The notes under the pieces were generated by a model. It made no database searches. It was not told the DNA's origin and saw only the letters and a program-made list of their open reading frames with translations. Positions 1 through 6,223 of a stretch of 9,577 bases of DNA are shown here, in pieces. The number at the start of each line of letters is the position of its first letter. Position 1 is the first letter of the stretch. The DNA comes from Gammaproteobacteria bacterium (GTDB lineage: Bacteria; Pseudomonadota; Gammaproteobacteria; Nitrosococcales; Methylophagaceae): positions 1 to 9,577 of the forward strand of contig QNEY01000046.1 of assembly GCA_003645385.1 (NCBI GenBank), read 5' to 3'. The translations under genes were made by a program, and so were the position numbers.

Positions 1-1855
1 ATTCTGTATGTAATAAAAACAAGGTTTTACGCGCTCGCGTCATACCCACATAGCAGAGTCGGCGTTCTTCAGATAGTCGTGATGGATCATCACTGGTTTT
101 TTGTCCCGGGAATAATCCTTCTTCCATACCCACCATAAACACGACCTGAAATTCCAGACCTTTGGCTGAATGTAAGGTCATCAGTTGTACACAGTCTTCC
201 CATTGCTCGCCTTGATTATCGCCTGCTTCCAGTGCTGCATGAGCAAGAAAAGCATCGAGTAAAGGCATATCTTCCAGTTCTTCATTGTCGGGTTGCTTGA
301 AAGTACGAGCGGCACTGATCAATTCATCCAGATTTTCAATGCGACCTTGACCTTTTTCAGTTTTATCTTTAGAAAAGTGTGCACGCAAACCACTTTCATC
401 AATAACAAGCGAGGTCAGTTCATGCAATGGCATGGTGTCATCTATGGGTGTTAATGAATCAATTAATGTCATAAATCCAGTGAGTGCATTGCCGGCACGA
501 GCAGCGAAGAACTTGGCCTCAAGTAAGGCAAGGGCTGATTGCCACATCGTCAGATTATGTTCACGTGCATATTGGCGTAATTGCGTTAATGTTGCTGCAC
601 CGATACCTCGGGTAGGCGTGTTCACTATCCGTTCAAATGCTGCATCATCATTTCTATTAGAGATTAATCTTAAGTAGGACAATACATCTTTAATTTCTGC
701 GCGTTCGAAGAAGCGTAAGCCACCGTAAACTCGGTAGGGCATATTGGCATATAACAAGGCTTCCTCAATAACCCGAGATTGAGCATTAGAACGATATAAC
801 ACTGCATTATCAGCTCGATTACCACCTTTATCGACCCAAGCTCTAACTTGTTCTACCAGATAGCTTGCTTCATCACGTTCGTTATAAGCGTTATAAATTT
901 GGATAAGCTTACCATCGTCATCTTCTGTCCATAATTCCTTGCCAAGTCGTTCACTGTTGTTCGCAATAACAGCATTGGCACCAGCTAAAATATTGCCAGT
1001 TGAACGATAATTCTGTTCTAAGCGAACAGTGTCAGCTGCAGGGTAATCTTGATGAAATTTTTGAATATTCTCGATGCGAGCACCACGCCAGCCATAAATT
1101 GACTGGTCATCATCACCAACAATAAATAAGTGTCCTGTATCGCCAGCTAACAATTGCAACCATGCATATTGAATAGTGTTGGTATCTTGAAATTCATCAA
1201 CTAGGATTTGTTGGAATCGCTGCTGGTAATTGGCCAGAATATCAGGGCGTTTGAGCCATAATTCATGACTTCTCAATAGAATTTCACCAAAATCAATAAC
1301 ACCTGCCCGCTGACAGGCATCTTCATAGGCTTGATATACCGTCAGTATTTTCTGGGAATAAGGATCATGGCCAGCTTGAATATGTTTAGATCGTAAACCT
1401 TCATCCTTCTGGGCGTTGATATACCATTGAGCTTGTTTGGCTGGCCATTGAGCTTCGTCTAATTCCATACCACGCATAATGCGCTTTAACATGCGTAGCT
1501 GATCATCACTATCCAGAATTTGAAAGCTTTGTGGTAGGTCTGCCTCTTTCCAATGTGAGCGTAATAAGCGATGTGCTAGACCATGAAATGTACCTACCCA
1601 CATCCCACCAATTGGATAGCCCAGCATGTTTTCAATTTTGCCACGCATTTCTGAGGCAGCTTTATTGGTAAATGTAACGGCAAGGATATTCGATGGTGGC
1701 AATGCTTCTGCTTGAATGAGCCAGGCAATACGGTGAACTAAAACACGTGTTTTACCACTACCAGCCCCTGCTAGAATTCGGGCATGACCTAGTGGTGCCG
1801 CCACTGCTTCACGTTGGGGTTTATTTAAACCGTCAAGTAATTCTGAGACATCCAT
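1..1855 (-). CDS. uvrD: DNA helicase II UvrD, 3' end cut off by the window
   Basis: Superfamily 1A 3'-to-5' DNA helicase of nucleotide excision and mismatch repair, acting in the cytoplasm on DNA. The frame is open from an ATG at 1855 to the left edge, giving 618 codons. The family is about 720 residues, so roughly the last 100 residues are missing. Visible motifs: Walker A GAGSGKT (30-36), TFTNKAA (61-67), GTFHGLAHRLLR (88-99), Walker B VDEFQDTN (219-226), GDDDQSIYGWRGA (247-259), QNYRS (281-285), LHSAKGLEF near 560 and EERRLCYVGMTRAR (596-609). The start MDVSELLDGLNKPQREAVAA matches the E. coli UvrD N-terminus nearly residue for residue, which separates it from Rep. No clear ribosome site or LexA box (CTGT-N8-ACAG) is visible upstream. 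It lies downstream of trxA on the same strand, separated by hairpins, so it is probably transcribed separately. Confidence 0.97.
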   Translation of the reverse strand, partial: MDVSELLDGLNKPQREAVAAPLGHARILAGAGSGKTRVLVHRIAWLIQAEALPPSNILAVTFTNKAASEMRGKIENMLGYPIGGMWVGTFHGLAHRLLRSHWKEADLPQSFQILDSDDQLRMLKRIMRGMELDEAQWPAKQAQWYINAQKDEGLRSKHIQAGHDPYSQKILTVYQAYEDACQRAGVIDFGEILLRSHELWLKRPDILANYQQRFQQILVDEFQDTNTIQYAWLQLLAGDTGHLFIVGDDDQSIYGWRGARIENIQKFHQDYPAADTVRLEQNYRSTGNILAGANAVIANNSERLGKELWTEDDDGKLIQIYNAYNERDEASYLVEQVRAWVDKGGNRADNAVLYRSNAQSRVIEEALLYANMPYRVYGGLRFFERAEIKDVLSYLRLISNRNDDAAFERIVNTPTRGIGAATLTQLRQYAREHNLTMWQSALALLEAKFFAARAGNALTGFMTLIDSLTPIDDTMPLHELTSLVIDESGLRAHFSKDKTEKGQGRIENLDELISAARTFKQPDNEELEDMPLLDAFLAHAALEAGDNQGEQWEDCVQLMTLHSAKGLEFQVVFMVGMEEGLFPGQKTSDDPSRLSEERRLCYVGMTRARKTLFLLHTE

Positions 1856-1884
1856 AGATTTTTAAGTTTGTTTAGAAGTTTTTT

Positions 1885-1910
1885 ATCATTCCCGCGAAAG
1901 CGGGAATGAT
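1885..1910. repeat. perfect 11-bp palindrome with GAAA loop, dRS3-like
   Basis: Arms 1885-1895 and 1900-1910 are perfectly complementary around a GAAA loop. The core ATTCCCGCGAAAGCGGGAAT fits ATTCCC-N8-GGGAAT, the pattern of the neisserial dRS3 repeat. Similar GC-rich palindromes are scattered between genes in many proteobacteria. It is much more GC-rich than its surroundings. On the plus strand it is preceded, not followed, by TTTTTT, so in the uvrD/trxA direction it is followed by an A-run and does not look like an intrinsic terminator. I saw only this one copy in the window. Whether it is a repeat family in this genome is inference. Confidence 0.6.
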
Positions 1911-1924
1911 GGGTATAGATACAG

Positions 1925-1958
1925 AAAAACACTGAATATAATTCATATCCAGTGTTTT
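1925..1958 (-). terminator. probable rho-independent terminator of trxA
   Basis: Outer stem of 9 bp (1926-1934 with 1950-1958), one mismatch, then an inner 4 bp stem (1936-1939 with 1945-1948) around a 5-nt loop. Read on the minus strand, the stem ends in CAGTG followed by a five-T run (1929-1925). The A-tract opposite the T-tract is the usual shape of an intrinsic terminator. It lies about 55 nt beyond the trxA stop codon and before uvrD. The stem is AT-rich, so its strength is uncertain. Confidence 0.6.
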
Positions 1959-1973
1959 AATATTTTGCTTGCA

Positions 1974-2006
1974 TAAGACTTCCACTTCCGCATTGTGGAA
2001 ATCTTA
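1974..2006 (-). other. hairpin directly after the trxA stop codon
   Basis: Stem of 6 bp (1980-1985 with 1995-2000), one mismatch, then 5 bp (1974-1978 with 2002-2006), with a 9-nt loop. It begins about 8 nt after the trxA stop on the minus strand. No U-run follows, so it is more likely a 3'-UTR structure that protects the message or backs up the terminator at 1925-1958 than a terminator on its own. Confidence 0.4.
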
Positions 2007-2013
2007 GCTAAGT

Positions 2014-2340
2014 TTAAAGGTTAGAATCTAAAAATGCAGTCAATTGTGACTTAGTTAAAGCACCTACTTTAGTTGCTTCAACTTCACCACCCTTGAATAA
2101 CATCAGGGTAGGGATGCCGCGAATACCATAGCGAGGTGGTGTTTCTGAGTTTTCATCAATATTGAGTTTACAGACAGTTAGTTTGCCTGCATATTCAGCG
2201 CCAATTTCTTCTAGAATTGGAGCGATCATTTTGCAAGGACCACACCATTCAGCCCAGTAATCTACTAATACAGGTAAGTCAGACTGCAATACTTGGCTTT
2301 CAAAGTCGCCATCAGTCACATTGGTGACATTTTCACTCAT
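2014..2340 (-). CDS. trxA: thioredoxin 1
   Basis: Small cytoplasmic dithiol-disulfide oxidoreductase that passes electrons from thioredoxin reductase to targets such as ribonucleotide reductase. It has 108 residues, the usual size. The active site WCGPC is at 32-36, the buried Asp at 27 and the cis-proline loop GIPT at 75-78. The sequence follows E. coli TrxA closely (VDYWAEWCGPCKMIAPIL; KVGALTKSQL). One extra cysteine lies at 57. The ATG at 2340 was chosen because GGAG (2353-2350) sits 9 nt upstream and because MSENVTNVTD aligns with the E. coli start. The frame is open to an ATG at 2409, but that extension would cover the ribosome site and the shared upstream region with rhlB. It is divergent from rhlB, as in E. 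coli, but followed by uvrD rather than rho. It is likely monocistronic, given the hairpins after its stop. Confidence 0.98.
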   Translation of the reverse strand: MSENVTNVTDGDFESQVLQSDLPVLVDYWAEWCGPCKMIAPILEEIGAEYAGKLTVCKLNIDENSETPPRYGIRGIPTLMLFKGGEVEATKVGALTKSQLTAFLDSNL

Positions 2341-2444
2341 GTTTTTTATCTCCGGTGGTATATAAATTATCGGAAGGCTATACTCACGCAATCCAATATT
2401 GGGTATCATTTTTTCCTATCATTAAAGGTAATGCAAGTATTTCT
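2341..2444. promoter_or_regulatory. shared divergent trxA/rhlB upstream region
   Basis: This 104-bp gap must carry both promoters. For trxA on the minus strand the best -10 is GATAAT (2371-2366), which would give a leader of about 20 nt carrying the GGAG site. Possible -35 boxes, TTGGAT (2396-2391, 19-nt spacer) and TTGCGT (2391-2386, 14 nt), are both poor. For rhlB, TATCAT (2417-2422) is a possible -10 with no good -35. A perfect 10-bp palindrome CCAATATTGG lies at 2393-2402 between them and could be an operator, but it is short. These are weak calls by eye. Confidence 0.3.
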
Positions 2445-3728
2445 ATGAGTGCACATCTAACTGAGCAAGCTTTTTCGTCGTTACCTTTACATGAAACGCT
2501 TCAAAATGGTTTACGTAGTGCGGGGTTCGAGTTTTGTACTCCAATTCAGGCGCAATCTTTACCGCTGTTGTTGGCTGGGCAAGATGTAGCTGGGCAGGCG
2601 CAAACTGGAACCGGTAAAACGATTGCCTTTTTATTAGCGACATTTCAGACATTGTTGACAAAAGAACCGGTTAAAAACTGGGATGGCAAACAACCTCGAG
2701 CATTCATATTGGCACCAACAAGAGAGTTGGCAAATCAAATTGCTAAAGATGCCATCTTACTCAATAAGGATGCAAAATTGCGCATTGTTGTTGCGTATGG
2801 TGGCAAAGATTACGAAAAACAAAAAACAGCTATCACCGATGGTGTTGATATTTTAATTGGCACACCTGGACGATTACTCGATTATCACAAACAACGCGTG
2901 TTTAATCTGAAGTCTGTTCAAGCTGTGGTGATGGATGAAGCAGATCGGATGTTTGATTTAGGTTTTATCAAAGATGTACGTTATTTCTTACGCCGTGTAC
3001 CCACACCAACAGAACGATTGGGAATGTTGTTCTCAGCGACCTTGAGTTACAAAGTGACTGAACTTGCATATGAGCACATGAATAACCCGGAAAAGGTTGA
3101 GGTTGCAGCAGGAAAAGTGGCGGGTGATCGGATAGAAGAAAGTGTCTATTACCCCGCTAATGAAGAAAAGATACCATTATTACTTGCTTTGATTAAACGT
3201 ATACAACCACCACGCGGTATTGTGTTTGTAAATACTAAGCGAGTAGCTGATAAAGTTTGGGGCTATCTGGAAGGTAATGGTCATAAGGCAGCATTATTAT
3301 CAGGCGATGTGCCGCAGAAAAAACGTGAGAGTTTATTAAAACATTTTCAGGATGGTGACTTTCCATTTCTGGTCGCAACAGATGTAGCCGCTCGTGGTTT
3401 ACATATTCCTGAAGTCAGTCATGTCTTTAATTATGATTTACCGCAAGATATGGAAGATTATGTTCATCGGATTGGCCGTACAGCTAGGGCAGGTGCCAGT
3501 GGTATTGCGATCAGCTTTGCTTGTGAAGATTATGCATTTTCACTACCAGAGATTGAGCAATATATAAAACATAAATTACCGGTGGCAGCGACATCGGACG
3601 AAGAATTGATCGAGCCACAGCCAGCGAAAAGACCTGAAAAAAGACCACCACTGCGTCATAAGCAAAATAATGGTGGTAAGCGCAATCAGTCACATCGGTC
3701 AAGACGCAAACCAACAGGAAATAAATAG
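2445..3728 (+). CDS. rhlB: ATP-dependent RNA helicase RhlB (DEAD-box)
   Basis: DEAD-box RNA helicase. In E. coli it is part of the RNA degradosome and unwinds structured mRNA for decay. It has 427 residues against 421 in E. coli. Helicase motifs in order: Q motif around GFEFCTPIQ (27-35), AQTGTGKT (52-59), PTRELA (91-96), TPGR (140-143), DEAD (164-167), SAT (197-199), ARGLHIP (316-322) and HRIGRTARAG (341-350). A basic tail rich in Lys, Arg and Asn (about 395-427) is probably RNA-binding. The phrases DEADRMFDLGFIKD and FNYDLPQDMEDYVHRIGRT are RhlB-like. ATG 2445 was chosen because MSAHLTEQ matches E. coli MSKTHLTEQ. The frame is open for another 90 nt upstream. The ribosome site is odd: AAAGG (2424-2428) is 16 nt from this ATG, and a 5-codon ORF (ATG 2431, TGA 2446-2448) overlaps the start. 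It is first of four close plus-strand genes. Confidence 0.96.
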   Translation: MSAHLTEQAFSSLPLHETLQNGLRSAGFEFCTPIQAQSLPLLLAGQDVAGQAQTGTGKTIAFLLATFQTLLTKEPVKNWDGKQPRAFILAPTRELANQIAKDAILLNKDAKLRIVVAYGGKDYEKQKTAITDGVDILIGTPGRLLDYHKQRVFNLKSVQAVVMDEADRMFDLGFIKDVRYFLRRVPTPTERLGMLFSATLSYKVTELAYEHMNNPEKVEVAAGKVAGDRIEESVYYPANEEKIPLLLALIKRIQPPRGIVFVNTKRVADKVWGYLEGNGHKAALLSGDVPQKKRESLLKHFQDGDFPFLVATDVAARGLHIPEVSHVFNYDLPQDMEDYVHRIGRTARAGASGIAISFACEDYAFSLPEIEQYIKHKLPVAATSDEELIEPQPAKRPEKRPPLRHKQNNGGKRNQSHRSRRKPTGNK

Positions 3729-3736
3729 AGTAAAAA

Positions 3737-4087
3737 ATGCAAATAAATGGGGCACAACTTGCAACGGTAATTTCCCCCAAGACGTCTGAGTTTCAGGAGA
3801 AAGGACGAAGTCCGATCACTATTGATGTAAAACCAAATGTTGAGTCTGCTGAAAAAGCATCACACCAAGCAACTAATGCACTCAATTTATATCAACAAGC
3901 GATAACGACGTATGAAGACCAACAGACCCGTTTTGTACGATTGTTAGCGACTACAGATACAGAACAACAATCTAATAATAGGCATGGCACTCAATCAGAC
4001 CATCTACCACAAGGTGTACAACAGTACCTCCAGATAGCAGGTTCAGTAACAGAACCACAGCAGAGCTTATTTGATGAGGTTGTTTAA
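3737..4087 (+). CDS. uncharacterised glutamine-rich 116-residue protein
   Basis: I do not recognise a family. The 116 residues include 17 glutamines, no cysteine, no signal peptide and no membrane segment. The middle (about 40-75, NALNLYQQAITTYEDQQTRFVRLL) could form an amphipathic helix. A polar linker follows (about 76-92), then a second short helix-prone stretch and an acidic end (FDEVV). The ATG lies 8 bp after the rhlB stop and the 3' end overlaps the next gene by 14 bp, so it is very probably cotranscribed with both and translationally coupled to the lipoprotein. The ribosome site is weak: only AGGA about 18 nt upstream and GAG closer in. I believe it is a real gene because the reading frame fits snugly between its neighbours without large gaps, but its function is unknown. 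Confidence 0.75.
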   Translation: MQINGAQLATVISPKTSEFQEKGRSPITIDVKPNVESAEKASHQATNALNLYQQAITTYEDQQTRFVRLLATTDTEQQSNNRHGTQSDHLPQGVQQYLQIAGSVTEPQQSLFDEVV

Positions 4088-4775
4088 ACCTTTGCTAATT
4101 TTACTCTGCTTTAGTGTCATTAGCTGTAGCAATAATATTGTGGAAGATGACCCTGATGACCCAGGTGTTGCACGGTTAGCAAAAAGTCATATTGGTGAGA
4201 TTCTTGAGCTTTCACAGTTGGCTATTATGGATGATTTGAAAATATTGATGTTGAAGTTGTACCGGCGTAATCCTGCTGAACGACATGATAAAGATGAACG
4301 CACCATTGAAGCCAGTGTTGATCTATTCTTTTCGCATTCTTATGACTATGGTTATGCACATTGGCAGGTTATGAGTCCTACCGATGTTATTCGCATCGCT
4401 TTAGATGAAACCTATCAGGGTGGGGATAGGGTATTGCCATTTATTTTTGGTTTGCGGAAGATGCTAATGGCATCATATGATTATCACACTGACTTCTATT
4501 ATTTCACCAGCATTGATGAACAAAAACTTTATAACAGTGCTAGAAATATTGAGATTGCTGCATGGATGTTAGGAAATAAGCGTGATCTCCAAGGTGAGTT
4601 ATTACTATTAAGTGACAGCTTAGAAAATGAACAACGAAACCTCAGTTTTCAGCGTCTGATTGGTGAAATGATTGCTACTCAGGATAATATGGCTGAAATT
4701 ATTTCTCATGAATTAGATCGTGGAATCAAAACAGTGATTGTAAGTGGAGCTTCGATGGTATTCTTTCCCATTTAG
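4074..4775 (+). CDS. predicted lipoprotein, 233 residues, function unknown
   Basis: The N-terminus MRLFKPLLILLCFSVISC is a lipoprotein signal: positive Arg2 and Lys5, a hydrophobic stretch 7-16, and lipobox V-I-S-C with the acylated Cys at 18. Ser at +2, not Asp, predicts outer-membrane sorting by the Lol rule. The mature part starts with an acidic spacer (EDDPDDPG, about 22-29) and then a mostly helical domain. Notable segments are LYRRNPAERHDK (about 66-77), a Phe/Tyr-rich region SYDYHTDFYYF (about 139-149) and a C-terminal hydrophobic run TVIVSGASMVFFPI that could enter or contact the membrane. A TTG at 4071 precedes the ATG at 4074. I chose the ATG. It overlaps the upstream gene by 14 bp. 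I do not recognise a named domain. Placement behind rhlB suggests a shared transcript, not a shared job. Confidence 0.8.
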   Translation: MRLFKPLLILLCFSVISCSNNIVEDDPDDPGVARLAKSHIGEILELSQLAIMDDLKILMLKLYRRNPAERHDKDERTIEASVDLFFSHSYDYGYAHWQVMSPTDVIRIALDETYQGGDRVLPFIFGLRKMLMASYDYHTDFYYFTSIDEQKLYNSARNIEIAAWMLGNKRDLQGELLLLSDSLENEQRNLSFQRLIGEMIATQDNMAEIISHELDRGIKTVIVSGASMVFFPI

Positions 4776-4798
4776 TTAAAATCAGGAAGAGATAAGTG

Positions 4799-4987
4799 AT
4801 GAAATATTTATATATTGTATTGATGATGATATTTGTTGTTGCTTGCTCAGATGAATCGCAACAAGTTGAAGGTAATCATGTTTGGAAAGAGCAGACTGAT
4901 ATGATTGATAAAGCACATGATATTGAATCGATGATCAATAATGCTGCGCAGCAAAAACAGCAGGAAATTGACGAACAAACACGCTGA
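4799..4987 (+). CDS. small predicted lipoprotein, 62 residues
   Basis: The N-terminus MKYLYIVLMMIFVVAC is a lipoprotein signal with lipobox V-V-A-C and Cys16, leaving a mature chain of about 47 residues. That chain is polar and probably a single helix (VWKEQTDMIDKAHDIESMINNAAQQKQQEIDEQTR), rich in Gln, Glu, Asp and Lys with Ile, Met and Ala at coiled-coil-like spacing. The ribosome site AGGAAGAG (4784-4791) suits the ATG at 4799 better than the GTG at 4796. The gene lies 23 bp after the previous lipoprotein gene and closes the rhlB cluster. Short lipoproteins ending in this kind of WKEQTD...A..EQ helix occur in other Gammaproteobacteria as hypothetical proteins. I know of no assigned function. 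No clear terminator lies in the 36 bp before the convergent ubiI stop. Confidence 0.75.
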   Translation: MKYLYIVLMMIFVVACSDESQQVEGNHVWKEQTDMIDKAHDIESMINNAAQQKQQEIDEQTR

Positions 4988-5023
4988 TTAGTTTGAACTA
5001 TAGTCCGGAGGTGAAAAACTGAT

Positions 5024-6223
5024 CTACAGCTTAGTTAATTTGGGGTTGGCAAAACGATAACCCGATGCTTGACGCATAAACAGCTTTCTCAGCAAGGCAC
5101 TTTTATTAACGGTTTGCAGACCAAACCGTCTAGCCCAGCGAACAGGTTCAAGCTCACTACCAAAAACACGTTTAAAAGCATCCATGGTCATTTGCATCAC
5201 TAAATTATCACCTTTTCTACGGCGTTGATATTTATTTAAAGTATGCAAATTACCTATTTTACGACCTTTTCCATGTGCTTCTAGAACTACCTCAGCTAAG
5301 GTTGCCGCATCGAGAAAGCCAATATTGACACCTTGTCCAGCTAGTGGATGAATAGTGTGAGCAGCATCACCTACCAGTGCAAATCCAGATTCAACATAAT
5401 GATCTGCATGACGTAATTTAAGTGGAAATTTAGCACGTTTACTTACTTCTTGAATCTCTCCTAGTGTACTTTCGAATGCTTTGCCGAGAGTATCTTTAAA
5501 AATGTCATCATCAAGTTGGCATAACAGCTCAGTTTCTTCAGTTGAATTAGACCAGACAATTGAACATTGATGAGGATCTGATAAAGGTAAAAAGGCTAAG
5601 GGACCTTCTGGTAAAAAGCGTTGCCATGCAGTTTGTTGATGAGAGTGTTCAGTGGTAACCGTACATACCACAGCAGACTGCTGATAATCCCAGCCATGAG
5701 TTTCAATCTCAGCCCATTCACGTAGTGGAGACTGAGCGCCATCTGCCCCAACAACCAATTCTGCAGTTAATGTTCTACCATCATCCAAGGTGAGCGTGTT
5801 ATCAGTTAATGATATTGGTTTGGCAGGGCATAGAAAATTAATAGTAGGGATTTGTTTACAACGAGTGAGACACGCCTGTTGTAGGTGGCGATTTTCCACA
5901 ATATTACCCAATAAGGATTCACCAATTTCAGCACTGTCAAAATGTAGGGAAGAACTATTTGTTTCCCAGACTTTCATATCAGTGAATTGACTTATTCTAC
6001 TCGGGATAAGTTGTTGCCAAATAGTCAGGTTGTTCAGCAAAGTCTCGCTGGCACGAGTTAAGGCACTAACACGTAAGTCAGGTTTATCAAATTCATTAAG
6101 TGGTGTAGGCGGGTATGCTTCAATTAAAGCAATATTTAGATCTGATTGTTCACCTAAAGCAACCGCTAAAGTAGCACCGACCATGCCACCACCAACAATG
6201 ATTACATCATAGTGTTGACTCAT
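5024..6223 (-). CDS. ubiI: FAD-dependent ubiquinone hydroxylase UbiI (VisC family)
   Basis: Class A flavoprotein monooxygenase of aerobic ubiquinone synthesis. In E. coli UbiI hydroxylates C5 of the ring, using FAD, NAD(P)H and O2, and belongs to the Ubi complex. It has 399 residues, about the usual length. Motifs: FAD dinucleotide fold VGGGMVG (10-16), the Arg-containing LRVSALTRASETLL (50-63), GNIVEN (106-111), VVGADGAQSPLR (157-168) and the second FAD motif GDAAHTIHPLAGQGVN (285-300). FLPLSDPHQCSIVWS (211-225) closely matches E. coli UbiI and argues for UbiI over UbiH or UbiF. The start at 6223 follows AGAGG by 9 nt and overlaps the ubiH stop as ATGA, so it is translationally coupled to ubiH. 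The frame stays open 66 nt further upstream, but only inside ubiH. It is last in the operon and intact, unlike ubiH. Confidence 0.93.
   Translation of the reverse strand: MSQHYDVIIVGGGMVGATLAVALGEQSDLNIALIEAYPPTPLNEFDKPDLRVSALTRASETLLNNLTIWQQLIPSRISQFTDMKVWETNSSSLHFDSAEIGESLLGNIVENRHLQQACLTRCKQIPTINFLCPAKPISLTDNTLTLDDGRTLTAELVVGADGAQSPLREWAEIETHGWDYQQSAVVCTVTTEHSHQQTAWQRFLPEGPLAFLPLSDPHQCSIVWSNSTEETELLCQLDDDIFKDTLGKAFESTLGEIQEVSKRAKFPLKLRHADHYVESGFALVGDAAHTIHPLAGQGVNIGFLDAATLAEVVLEAHGKGRKIGNLHTLNKYQRRRKGDNLVMQMTMDAFKRVFGSELEPVRWARRFGLQTVNKSALLRKLFMRQASGYRFANPKLTKL

Noticed and set aside
432..677. Plus-strand ORF of 81 codons
   Set aside because: It lies opposite the strongly conserved uvrD coding frame and resembles no protein. 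It is a shadow ORF.
1926..1958. LexA-like palindrome (CTG...CAG) upstream of uvrD
   Set aside because: The half-sites are 15 nt apart, whereas a proteobacterial LexA box has CTGT-N8-ACAG spacing. It is better explained as the trxA terminator stem.
3511..3780. Minus-strand ORF of 89 codons opposite the rhlB 3' end
   Set aside because: It overlaps the conserved helicase C-terminal motifs and the start of the next gene, with no ribosome site or recognisable domain.
4988..5023. Possible bidirectional terminator between the convergent small lipoprotein gene and ubiI
   Set aside because: Only a 5-bp AGTTT/AAACT pairing with a long loop and a TCCGGA palindrome are present. There is no stable stem with a T-run.
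5007..5037. Strong ribosome-site-like GGAGGTGA just before the ubiI 3' end on the plus strand
   Set aside because: Only a CTG start follows at a sensible distance, and the frame closes after 13 codons inside antisense ubiI. It is likely chance.
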